Source: CAZPXH01 sp964591085 (lineage in GTDB: Bacteria > Spirochaetota > Spirochaetia > DSM-27196 > CAZPXH01). From it: 64,000 nt of DNA. The notes beneath the pieces were generated by a model. The model saw nothing but the letters and a program-made list of their open reading frames with translations. It was not told the DNA's origin and did not search any database. This document shows, piece by piece, positions 46,599 through 54,517 of the stretch. The stretch covers positions 152,490 through 216,489 of the forward strand of contig CAZPXH010000004.1 of NCBI GenBank assembly GCA_964591085.1, written 5' to 3'. The position numbers and the translations under genes were made by a program. How positions within the stretch are numbered: the stretch's first letter is position 1; every line of letters begins with the position of its first letter.

Positions 46599-47660
46599 AT
46601 GCGTAGCCTCCACCGTGTCGGTCTGCTGGTCCTGCTTCTGCTTCTGTCCACGGGGCTCTTTGCCCAGGATGTCTCGCTGCTGGGCAGTGATCTGGAAACC
46701 GTGATCCGCGGGCTGCGTGACGCCATTGTTCCGGGGGTCCAGCTTGCCGGAACGCAGTCCCTGCAAGGCGGTGCAGTTGGAGACACGCCGTTCACCGCGG
46801 GAGCAGGCTTTGGCGCGGTGCTCGCGCCTGATGCAATCGGCTTTCTGCTTTCGGACGCGGCGGCAGACTACGACCTGGTGGTTCCCAGCGCGCTCCTCGG
46901 TCCGCAGCTTGGCATTGAGGACGGCGCGGATGATGGAGACGACATCGCCGCAGAAACTGACGACTTCCTCAACCGATTCGGGATCAATCCCCTGGCGCTT
47001 CCGGTGCTGCGTGGCCACGTTGGCCTCAGGCTTCCAGCACGGATCCAGCTCATGGTCAGCGGCTTCCTGTGGCCAGGAGGCCTGACGAATGCCATCACGG
47101 CCATACCGGCGGTTGCGGGCGTGGCCGGCGACGCTGTTTTCAGCCTGTCCAATATCACCGGACGCGCCTCTCTTCCGCTGACCCCGGCAGATCGCCCCTG
47201 GGCCTTCTCCGTTGGTGCCGCCTATTCCCGGACCGGGTTCACGTTTGCCTTCCCGCTTCCGGAGACCGTTGAGCTCGCCGGGTTCGGTACTCTCACCTTC
47301 ACCGACAGCGCCCTGGAACTCGCCGCTACGGTGAACTCTATTGGCGGTGAGTTCCGAATGGCCCGGACGCAGGGCGCGCTCCGGCCCTTTGCCGTCTTCA
47401 CCCCGGTCTACCAGTTTGGGGACTTCACCGGTGGTGCCAACGAGGCCTTTGATCTGGCTATCACCCTGGAAGGTGGCACGGACATTGACTTCCCGGATGA
47501 GGACGAACCGAGCGTGAATTCCCTGATCAATGACTTCACCGTGGTCTTTGCTACCGGCCTGGATATCCGCTTTGGCCGCTTTGGCCTGAACCTGACCGGA
47601 AGCATTGATCCCCAGAACGCATACCCGGGTTTCACCCTCTCCACCATCTTCGCTCTGTAG
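46599..47660 (+). CDS. exported beta-rich protein, probable outer-membrane protein
   Basis: A 353-residue protein with a strong signal peptide (MRSLHRVGLL, a leucine run, cleavage at LFAQ). The mature sequence alternates amphipathic strands rich in Gly, Ala and aromatic residues (ALPVLRGHVGLRLPARIQLM, RFGLNLTGSIDPQNAYPG) and an acidic loop (EDGADDGDD). This suggests an outer-membrane barrel, and the last residues TLSTIFAL are compatible. No family was recognised. It follows metF closely and may be transcribed with it, without an obvious link in function. An in-frame TTG overlapping the metF stop is an alternative start but would add 12 residues before the signal. Confidence 0.72.
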   Translation: MRSLHRVGLLVLLLLLSTGLFAQDVSLLGSDLETVIRGLRDAIVPGVQLAGTQSLQGGAVGDTPFTAGAGFGAVLAPDAIGFLLSDAAADYDLVVPSALLGPQLGIEDGADDGDDIAAETDDFLNRFGINPLALPVLRGHVGLRLPARIQLMVSGFLWPGGLTNAITAIPAVAGVAGDAVFSLSNITGRASLPLTPADRPWAFSVGAAYSRTGFTFAFPLPETVELAGFGTLTFTDSALELAATVNSIGGEFRMARTQGALRPFAVFTPVYQFGDFTGGANEAFDLAITLEGGTDIDFPDEDEPSVNSLINDFTVVFATGLDIRFGRFGLNLTGSIDPQNAYPGFTLSTIFAL

Positions 47661-47682
47661 AGCAGCTTCTCCCTGCAATCAC

Positions 47683-47708
47683 AAAAAAGCCCCGCCTTCC
47701 GGCGGGGC
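47683..47708 (-). terminator. intrinsic terminator of the envelope operon
   Basis: Reading the minus strand, an eight-base GC stem (GCCCCGCC/GGCGGGGC, loop GGAA) is followed by six T residues. It lies 40 bases after the lipoprotein gene stop, closing the 51.6-47.7 kb operon. On the plus strand the same hairpin lacks a T-tract, though it may assist termination after the convergent gene. Confidence 0.9.
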
Positions 47709-47747
47709 CATTCATTCAGTTAACGTCCGGGACAGTAGTCCCCGGGT

Positions 47748-49151
47748 TTAGTCCAGGCTCAACTCCACAAGCCCGCTGCTGGTGGCAAGGTATGCTACCC
47801 CGCTTCCAAGCACCACTCCATTGATACTGCCGTCAAAGCCGACGATCGCAGGAACCGGATCGCTGAAGGTGCTGCCGCCATCCGTGCTGTAGATGATGAA
47901 CTCATCACTGACCAGCAGGATCTGGCTTCCGCTGATCTCCACAAAGCGGATGTTGCGGTTGCGTGTTCCGGCAATGATGGTGCCTCCGGTGTAGACATCC
48001 TCGCCAGCGACTACGGAGCCAATCACCGCGCCCCGGTCAGTGCCAATGATAATGAAAGTACCGGAAAGCCCGAGGGACTGGATTCTTGCATTGGGGAGTC
48101 CCGCCGCTTCGGTGTCAAAGAACTCCGCCTCGGTGAACAGCGTGTCCAGATCAGGGTTCTCCGTTGGGGTCAGGCCCTCAAACAGGGCGCGGTCCAGGCG
48201 GAACGCACCGAGCGCGGTGGCAAAGTAGCCGTCGGTGTCCAGGATGGCAAAGTCGCTTACCGGATCTCCAGCAAAGAAGTCCAGCTGGCTGAGATCCGCC
48301 TGATACCAGACGATGTCTCCGGCATCAGTCCCCGGCGCAATGACCGCGCCACCAATCCGTTCCGGTCCCTGGAAGAACGCAATTCCTTCGGACCCGTCAT
48401 AGAGGGCGCCCGACTGGCTGACCTCGTAGGTTCCATCACCAAAACCAGCGGTGTAGTCGGTCTCAAAGCCGCCGTCGTAGGGGAGGATGCCCCGATTGGT
48501 GTCCAGCCACAGCTCCGAGTTCACCGTGGGCAGCGTCTCAATATCCACGCCAACGGAGAGGTTCCGAACCTGATAGCCGGTGGGGACGCTGGTGGAGCCA
48601 AGACTCCCGAAAGTGCCACTGTAGAGCGTCCCGGAAGTTGCGGCGTAGAGGGTGCTCCCAATCAGGTTGACCCCAACGACGTTTCCGGTAGCCACAGAGC
48701 TTGCGGTAAAGGGATTGGCAATCGGTTCCAGCTCCACAACGGTTTCAACGCCGGGCTCAATGTCAAAGAAGTCACTGAGCCGGTACTGTGTCGCGCCAAA
48801 GGTCTCGCCGCCATCCCCGTCAATGAGGAGGAGCAGACGGTAGTCCGCGCCCGGGACCAGTCCCTCAATTACCAGCTGCCCAAGGTCCGTGCTGGCCTCC
48901 AGATACTCGATATCCGGTCCGAAGGTGACGGCCCGGTCCTGCAGGTAGAGGTAGACCCGAACGTTCTGTACATCGCCGGTTGGCTCCGGTATCTCACCCG
49001 TACCGGCATCCGGGACGGGATCAGTTGGCACTTCCGGAAGCGGTACTTCCACCGTTCCGGTCGGCTCCGAGACAATCGGTTCACAGGCGGTGAGTAGCGC
49101 CAGCAACAGTACGCCAAAGCCGAGGAGCACGGCGTTCTTGGTCTTCTTCAT
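47748..49151 (-). CDS. lipoprotein with proline-rich linker and repetitive beta domain
   Basis: A 467-residue lipoprotein (MKKTKNAVLLGF..., lipobox LLTACE). A proline and threonine-rich linker of about 40 residues precedes a small beta domain (VQNVRVYLYLQDRAVTFGPD). A long region of repeated short strands follows (GSTLYAATSGTLYSGTFGS, IIIGTDRGAVIGS, DEFIIYSTDGGSTFSDPVPA), resembling sortilin/BNR-type propeller repeats with their STDGGSTF asp-box-like turns. It is the last gene of the four-gene envelope operon and begins on the base where the FecR gene stops (TGATG). It probably faces the periplasm or surface. Specific binding partner is unknown. Confidence 0.8.
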   Translation of the reverse strand: MKKTKNAVLLGFGVLLLALLTACEPIVSEPTGTVEVPLPEVPTDPVPDAGTGEIPEPTGDVQNVRVYLYLQDRAVTFGPDIEYLEASTDLGQLVIEGLVPGADYRLLLLIDGDGGETFGATQYRLSDFFDIEPGVETVVELEPIANPFTASSVATGNVVGVNLIGSTLYAATSGTLYSGTFGSLGSTSVPTGYQVRNLSVGVDIETLPTVNSELWLDTNRGILPYDGGFETDYTAGFGDGTYEVSQSGALYDGSEGIAFFQGPERIGGAVIAPGTDAGDIVWYQADLSQLDFFAGDPVSDFAILDTDGYFATALGAFRLDRALFEGLTPTENPDLDTLFTEAEFFDTEAAGLPNARIQSLGLSGTFIIIGTDRGAVIGSVVAGEDVYTGGTIIAGTRNRNIRFVEISGSQILLVSDEFIIYSTDGGSTFSDPVPAIVGFDGSINGVVLGSGVAYLATSSGLVELSLD

Positions 49152-49801
49152 CAGTCCCTCCAGATCACGCGGAGCGAGCCGGTTTGGACCGCTTCTCCGC
49201 CTTCGACATCGCCGGCTTCGTCACCGCCGAACTCTGCCGCGAGTTCCTCTTCCGGATCAGTGGCGTTGCCATCATCGGTGAGCTTGCTGAGCTGTCCGGT
49301 GGGAACCGTCACGCTCAGTCCGCTTGCATCAATGAAGGTCACCGAACCCTCGTTTACCTGCACGCTCACCGGTGTCACCGTGAACACGGTTCCCCGCGCC
49401 GCAGCCGTTGAACGCGCCGTTCTGATCTCAAACTGCTGCGGACGCCCGTCCGAGCTCTCAACGTTTGCGCCCACCCGGCCAACCCGAAGGTTGAGGCCGG
49501 TCTGCACACTTCCGCCTTCGCGCTCGGCAAGCTCAGCGATGGTCAGGCGGGTCAGCTGGCCGACCGAGAGGACCGACTGCCGCTGACCACCAACCAGAAT
49601 GGCAATCTCGGCTGTGGCGCCAAAGCCGGTGGAGATCCGCGTGTTGCGGTCCACCACATCGCCAACACCGGCGACGACCCATCCGGCTCCGCTGTTCACC
49701 TGCACCTGTCCGCTGACAGATATGACTTCGGCGCTCTGTGCGGCCAGGAGACCCGCGCCAAGCAACATCATCATGGCTGCAACTGTGATTCTCTGCTTCA
49801 C
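49151..49801 (-). CDS. exported FecR-domain protein
   Basis: A 216-residue periplasmic protein with a signal peptide ending at LLAAQ. The mature part is a FecR domain: AEVISVSGQVQVNSGAGWV, VGDVVDRNTRISTGFGATAE, then TARSTAAARGTVFTVTPVSV, the strand pair that defines the family. An acidic, glycine-rich tail follows (about residues 180-210). Unlike classical FecR it has no cytoplasmic or membrane-spanning anti-sigma part, so it is not a FecI regulator. Free-standing FecR-domain proteins occur beside CHASE2 cyclases in several phyla, and a CHASE2 cyclase is divergent here. It lies 11 bases after the barrel gene and overlaps the lipoprotein start by one base. Confidence 0.88.
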   Translation of the reverse strand: MKQRITVAAMMMLLGAGLLAAQSAEVISVSGQVQVNSGAGWVVAGVGDVVDRNTRISTGFGATAEIAILVGGQRQSVLSVGQLTRLTIAELAEREGGSVQTGLNLRVGRVGANVESSDGRPQQFEIRTARSTAAARGTVFTVTPVSVQVNEGSVTFIDASGLSVTVPTGQLSKLTDDGNATDPEEELAAEFGGDEAGDVEGGEAVQTGSLRVIWRD

Positions 49802-49812
49802 TGCTCCCTCCC

Positions 49813-51174
49813 TCAGAAGAGCAAGGTGATTCCGAGCCCAAGCTCAAGAATCGATTCGCTGACCGCAAACGGATCTGAGACGATCAGATACGCGCTGCGG
49901 AAGTTGATCGAAAGATCGGAGAAGACTTCTGCTTCTGCTCGCAAAGATAGCTCAGTTCCCAGGTAGTTTCCCGGAATTCCCGGATCCACGCCGGAAATGG
50001 CAACCGGCGCTTCCTGCATCCGGAACAGCATCTGGGCCGCGCCTTCCACGCGGAGCAGGTCAATCGGCCGGAATGACGCGCCAAGCCGGAGCGCGGAGAG
50101 ATTGCCCGGGATTGCCGGAGCCAGGGTCCCGGAGGGGGACGCGGCAATCGGGACAAAGGCTGTTGCGTTTCCTGCGCTGTTGCCCTCTCTCAAGCCGGTG
50201 AAGTCCGCATCACCGGTTGAGAAGAAGCCGCTGAGCACCACGCGGAGCAGCAGCAGATTCCGGTTAGTGTATGCCACCTGGGCTCCGGCTAGGTGGGCGC
50301 TGATCGGCGCATACTGATAAGCGCGACCCGTGGGCGATTCGGCGTCCTCCACGTAGCTGAGCATCCGGCCGGTGTTCAGGACGTAGTAGCTTCGATAGGA
50401 CAAGGGACCGATGGGACCGTCCAGCTGAACGCCAAGGTACTGGCTGTCCAGCTGGCCGCCGCGGCCGGGATCCTCGGTAGTTGCACCGGGCTGAATCCGC
50501 TGGGCCTCCGGGCGCAAGTCCTCCTGGAAGACCCAGAAGCTGGTCAGGCGCTGCAGGCCAAAGAGCGGTGCGACCTGAAGAGTGCTCATGCCCAGGATGC
50601 GGGGGATACCGGGCTCAAAGGGACCGAGATCGGTCACGCTGGCGTAATCCGCCTGGTCTGATCGCGTCATGTTGATGGCGGAGCTCGGCTCAAACACAAA
50701 TCCGCTGTAGCCAATGGTTGTCCGGGAGGTGACGGTGCGCTGGAAGGCGCCGCTTCCCAGGCCAAAGCCAAAGGTGAAGCGCCCTCCGTCTATCGGGTGA
50801 ACCACAATCAGCCGGGTGGGGTCTGACATGGTGATCCGCCCGAGCTCAACTTCCTGCCTGCGGAGCGCAAGACCGCTGTCACCTCGGGACCAGCGCAGGC
50901 GGATCTGTGCAATGTCCACCGCAACCGGCGTGTCCAGGCTGAACCGGTAGGCAAGTCTGCCGTCAAAGCCCAGCTGAGTTGAGCGGCGGACCTCGCCCTC
51001 AGAGGCAAAGTTGTCCACAAACAGGGTGCCGAAATCCAGCGTGAGGCTGTTCCGCTGCAGGTAGCTCCCGGCGGAGAGACCGCTGGTATTTGTTAGCTGT
51101 CCGCCCCAGTCAAATGCGGTGGCAGAAGCGGAGAGCAGCACAAGAACTATCAGCGTGATGGTGAGTCGCTTCAT
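49813..51174 (-). CDS. outer-membrane beta-barrel protein
   Basis: A 453-residue exported protein with signal peptide MKRLTITLIVLVLLSASATA. The mature sequence consists of many alternating strands (RSTQLGFDGRLAYRFSLDTP, DIAQIRLRWSRGDSGLALRR, NRNLLLLRVVLSGFF) and ends in LELGLGITLLF, with the terminal phenylalanine expected for BAM-dependent barrels. The ATG at 51174 is set by a one-base TGATG overlap with the upstream small gene; the frame reading on to 51276 lies inside that gene. Probably a pore or anchor for the FecR and lipoprotein partners encoded downstream; that association is inferred from the operon. Confidence 0.82.
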   Translation of the reverse strand: MKRLTITLIVLVLLSASATAFDWGGQLTNTSGLSAGSYLQRNSLTLDFGTLFVDNFASEGEVRRSTQLGFDGRLAYRFSLDTPVAVDIAQIRLRWSRGDSGLALRRQEVELGRITMSDPTRLIVVHPIDGGRFTFGFGLGSGAFQRTVTSRTTIGYSGFVFEPSSAINMTRSDQADYASVTDLGPFEPGIPRILGMSTLQVAPLFGLQRLTSFWVFQEDLRPEAQRIQPGATTEDPGRGGQLDSQYLGVQLDGPIGPLSYRSYYVLNTGRMLSYVEDAESPTGRAYQYAPISAHLAGAQVAYTNRNLLLLRVVLSGFFSTGDADFTGLREGNSAGNATAFVPIAASPSGTLAPAIPGNLSALRLGASFRPIDLLRVEGAAQMLFRMQEAPVAISGVDPGIPGNYLGTELSLRAEAEVFSDLSINFRSAYLIVSDPFAVSESILELGLGITLLF

Positions 51175-51614
51175 CAGAGGTCCTCCTGATCGCGGGCGGA
51201 GAGGAAGTTGCCGATGAGCTGGATTGCCTCCTCGCCGGACAACTGAGAGCCCGGCGCTCTGCGGGACGGGATCCATCCGTTGTAGAAGGCCTCTCGCGCG
51301 GCGTAACGCGGACCGCTGAAGAGCCGGTACAGGAGGCTTCCGCCCCCGCCCCCGGCCTGCAGGAGCACGTGGCTCAGCTCTCCAAGTGTGACGGGAGCCT
51401 GCGCATCGCTATCGTCCAGCCAGCCCTCCGCAACCGCGTAGGCAGTTGCGGAACCGCTGAAGTCAACGCCGTTCCCCTGCAGTGCAATGACAAGCACAGC
51501 CTCTCGGGCTGCAGGATCCTGCCCGAGGATCTCATCTATGAGATCGTTCGACTGGCCCGACAGCCCGACGGCCACCAGACAACCAATGGCCAGAGCAAGT
51601 GCGGTCCGTTTCAT
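51174..51614 (-). CDS. small exported protein, first gene of the envelope operon
   Basis: A 146-residue protein with a signal peptide (MKRTALALAIGCLVAVGLSG, cleavage near LSGQ). The mature part is mainly helical and contains GELSHVLLQAGGGGG and YNGWIPSRRAPGSQLSGEEA. No domain was recognised. The ATG at 51614 lies seven bases after a strong -10 box, so it may be translated from a leaderless mRNA; an in-frame ATG 36 bases further upstream would precede the promoter. It is coupled to the barrel gene by TGATG. Its promoter is back to back with that of the CHASE2 cyclase. Confidence 0.78.
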   Translation of the reverse strand: MKRTALALAIGCLVAVGLSGQSNDLIDEILGQDPAAREAVLVIALQGNGVDFSGSATAYAVAEGWLDDSDAQAPVTLGELSHVLLQAGGGGGSLLYRLFSGPRYAAREAFYNGWIPSRRAPGSQLSGEEAIQLIGNFLSARDQEDL

Positions 51615-51621
51615 CGGGCGC

Positions 51622-51650
51622 AGTATAGGAGTCCTTCTGGCCGCTGGCAA
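51622..51650 (-). promoter_or_regulatory. strong promoter of the envelope operon
   Basis: On the minus strand TTGCCA (51650-51645) and TATACT (51627-51622) are 17 bases apart, each one mismatch from consensus. Seven bases separate the -10 box from the ATG at 51614, so transcription should begin at or next to the start codon. Confidence 0.7.
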
Positions 51651-51679
51651 TTCGCAGTCCCGCGGGTCTGGGGTAGAAT
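51651..51679 (+). promoter_or_regulatory. promoter of the CHASE2 cyclase
   Basis: TTCGCA (51651-51656) and TAGAAT (51674-51679) are 17 bases apart. The -35 box abuts the -35 box of the opposite promoter with no gap. The GTG start at 51687 follows seven bases after the -10 box. Confidence 0.55.
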
Positions 51680-51686
51680 AGAGGAC

Positions 51687-54431
51687 GTGAATACCCGCCG
51701 CCTGCTAGAAATCGCCATTCCCGCAGGGGTGGCGCTTGTGCTGTTCCTGCTCGGTGCGTTTGGCGTGACAAGCGGGATTGAGAACCGCCTGTATGACGCC
51801 CTGCTCCGGATCAAGCCACCAATTGAGGAACACCCGGACATCCTGTTCCTGGACGTGGATGACACCGCTATCGCGGAAGTGGGCATCTGGCCCTGGAGCC
51901 GGGATTTCATGGCGCGCGGACTCCTCCGTCTCCGCGAGTTTGAGAACGAGGTCGTCACCTTCGATATCGAGTACGTGGAGCCATCCCGGCAGGGGGTGAT
52001 TCCCGGCTACATAGAGAACGATCTCCCCCTCATCTTTGACAGCGAAATCGGCTTTGTGCAGGACAACATTGTTGCACTGGTGGACGCACTGGCCGCCGGA
52101 CAGATCAGCGTTGCGGATGCGCAGGACTTTGCCGCGCAGCTGGTCGCGCTTGCCGACGATACCGAGGCCCGCCTGCTCGCATCCGTGCAGGACACCCTCA
52201 GAGACAACGACGATTTCCTCGGGCGCGCCGCAGCCGTGCACCGGGAGGCCTTCTTCACCGTGAACATGCTGGAGCAGGAAGAAGCGGTTCTCTTCCCGGC
52301 CTCCGAGCAATGGGTCCTCTCCGAGATCCGGGTGGCAAGCGGTGCGGAAGCCCTCACCGAGTCCTATCCGAGCTCCCCGGCGGTTCGTCCGGCAATCCCG
52401 GAGGTGCTCACCCGCTCTGCGGGCGCCGGTTTCCCTAACGTTGTTGTTGACCCGGACGGGGTGCGGCGGCGAATTGAGCTGCTGTGGCTTTACGAGGACC
52501 GCTACATCCCCCAGCTCATCCTCTCTCCGCTCCTCTCCTGGCTGGGCAATCCGGAGGTAGTTCCGTTTGAAAACCGGGTTGAGCTCCGCGGTGCCCTCCT
52601 TCCGGATGCCACCGAGCCAACAGACATCGTGATTCCGCGCGCCACAGACGGACGCCTGCTCATCAACTGGCCGAGCGCCGTCTTTCTGGACAGCTTCCGC
52701 CATATCACCTACTACGAGCTTGTCCTCCACGATGAGGAGGAGGCTCGGCTGCTATCCAACCTGCGCGCGCTGGAGGACAGCGGATACCTCGGATACTACG
52801 ACGCGAGCACTCCGCTTCTGGACGTCTACAGCTACACGCAGGAGCTGGAAGCAGAAATGCTCGCGAGCGCGGATGCCGGCGAGCCGGATGAAGCCCTGGT
52901 TGCTGAATGGCGGGAAGTCCGGGAGTTCTTCTTCACGGAGGTGGAGCGCTTCTCCGGGACCGGGACCGAGTCAGCAATCATTGCGGATATCAACGCACAG
53001 ATAGACAACGCCATTAACCAGTTCGGGTTCCCGGAAGACGATCCTGCCCTGGTGGAAGCGCGTTCGGTGCGGGATGAGGTAACCCCAACCTTTGCGGCGC
53101 TCCGGACAAACGTGGAATCCCTGATGACCACCCGCGCCAACCTGGCGGAGGCCGTGCCGGGCAGCTTTGCAATCATCGGGTGGACGGGAACCTCCACCAC
53201 TGACGTTGGCGTCAACCCGTTTGAGGAAGAGTACATGAATGTTGGAACCCACATGGCGGTTGCCAACACCATCCTCCAGCAAGCCTTCATTGATGACACG
53301 CCAATCTGGGTGAGTTCCCTCATTGGCTTGGTGGTTGCTCTCCTCCTTGCCGTGGCCAGCAGGCAGCTGAGCCCCGGCCGCTCGCTTCTGGCGGGAATCC
53401 TGGCGGTGTTCCTGGTCCTTGGAGGCCTGGGGCTGATCTTTGTGACCCGGCTCCTCTTCATCCCCCTCTTCACGCCAACCCTCATTGTCGCGGTCACCTT
53501 CCTCAGCCTGACGGTGATCAAGTTCATTGCGGAGAGCCAGGAGAAGGGTGAGATCCGCAATGCTTTCGGGCGTTACCTCAGCGAGGACGTCATCAACGAG
53601 CTGATGGAAAATCCGGACGCGCTGGGGCTCGGCGGCCGAGAGCGGAACATCACTTCCATGTTCACCGACGTTCAGGGCTTCTCCAGCATTTCAGAGGCGC
53701 TGACGGCCCCCAAGCTTGTTGAGCTGTTGAACCAGTATCTCACGGTGATGAGCGATCAGGTCATTCAGCAGCGCGGGACAATAGACAAGTACGAAGGGGA
53801 CGCGATCATCGCCTTCTTTGGTGCGCCAAACGCGCTGGAGGACCACGCGGTCCGTGCCTGCCACGCCGCAATTCGGATGCGGGACCGGGAAAAGGAGCTC
53901 AACCAGTTCCTGGCAGACCGGGATCTCACTCCCTTCCCGCTGGTCACGCGGATTGGCATCAACACCGGTGATGCGGTTGTGGGGAACATGGGTACGACCA
54001 CCCGGATGGACTACACGGCGATGGGCCACACCATCAACCTCGCCTCCCGGCTGGAAGGTGTGAACAAGCAGTACGGTACCAGGCTGCTGATCAGCGAAAT
54101 GACCTACGAGGCTACTGGACGCCAGTTTGCGGTGCGGAAGCTGGACCGCGTACGCGTGGTTGGCGTTGCCGAGCCCATCCGCATCTATGAACTGATTGGC
54201 CCCCGGAAGGACATTGATGAGGACATCATCTGGAAGCTCCGTACGTTCAACGCCGGCCTCAACGCGTTTGAGAGCCGGCAGTGGAAGGCGGCCCAGGAAG
54301 CCTTTGCAGAGGTGCTCAGCCGATTCCCGGATGATGGGCCGGCCAAGTTCTACGCCGAGCGCGCCAACGGCTATTCCCGTAAGTCACCGCAATCGGACTG
54401 GGACGGCGTGTACAATCTGACCAAGAAGTAG
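51687..54431 (+). CDS. CHASE2-domain class III adenylate/guanylate cyclase
   Basis: A 914-residue membrane signalling enzyme making cAMP or cGMP. After one N-terminal helix (residues about 8-28) a CHASE2 sensor domain faces the periplasm (VDDTAIAEVGIWPWSRDFMA, and GTSTTDVGVNPFEEEYMNVG at its end). A central insertion is charged and helical. Three membrane helices (about 538-610) lead to the cyclase domain (about 640-830). Catalytic parts are intact: metal aspartates in MFTDVQGFSS and EGDAIIAFFG, lysine in IDKYEGDA, and MDYTAMGHTINLASRLEGVN. Aspartate in MDYTAMG suggests adenine, hence cAMP. A TPR-like tail ends the protein. The GTG start is chosen next to the promoter; upstream codons run through the divergent gene. 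Confidence 0.92.
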   Translation: MNTRRLLEIAIPAGVALVLFLLGAFGVTSGIENRLYDALLRIKPPIEEHPDILFLDVDDTAIAEVGIWPWSRDFMARGLLRLREFENEVVTFDIEYVEPSRQGVIPGYIENDLPLIFDSEIGFVQDNIVALVDALAAGQISVADAQDFAAQLVALADDTEARLLASVQDTLRDNDDFLGRAAAVHREAFFTVNMLEQEEAVLFPASEQWVLSEIRVASGAEALTESYPSSPAVRPAIPEVLTRSAGAGFPNVVVDPDGVRRRIELLWLYEDRYIPQLILSPLLSWLGNPEVVPFENRVELRGALLPDATEPTDIVIPRATDGRLLINWPSAVFLDSFRHITYYELVLHDEEEARLLSNLRALEDSGYLGYYDASTPLLDVYSYTQELEAEMLASADAGEPDEALVAEWREVREFFFTEVERFSGTGTESAIIADINAQIDNAINQFGFPEDDPALVEARSVRDEVTPTFAALRTNVESLMTTRANLAEAVPGSFAIIGWTGTSTTDVGVNPFEEEYMNVGTHMAVANTILQQAFIDDTPIWVSSLIGLVVALLLAVASRQLSPGRSLLAGILAVFLVLGGLGLIFVTRLLFIPLFTPTLIVAVTFLSLTVIKFIAESQEKGEIRNAFGRYLSEDVINELMENPDALGLGGRERNITSMFTDVQGFSSISEALTAPKLVELLNQYLTVMSDQVIQQRGTIDKYEGDAIIAFFGAPNALEDHAVRACHAAIRMRDREKELNQFLADRDLTPFPLVTRIGINTGDAVVGNMGTTTRMDYTAMGHTINLASRLEGVNKQYGTRLLISEMTYEATGRQFAVRKLDRVRVVGVAEPIRIYELIGPRKDIDEDIIWKLRTFNAGLNAFESRQWKAAQEAFAEVLSRFPDDGPAKFYAERANGYSRKSPQSDWDGVYNLTKK

Positions 54432-54517
54432 TTGGAGAGACGCCGGGCGGGGTTGCGGTGGTGGACGGGCCGCATGGCCAACCCTTCCGCAAGCACAGCG
54501 GCGAGACCCGCGACGGC

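Noticed and set aside
51369..51686. Open frame extending the CHASE2 cyclase by about 106 residues
   Set aside because: It is antisense to the small exported gene and precedes the predicted promoter; the conserved first helix begins after 51687.
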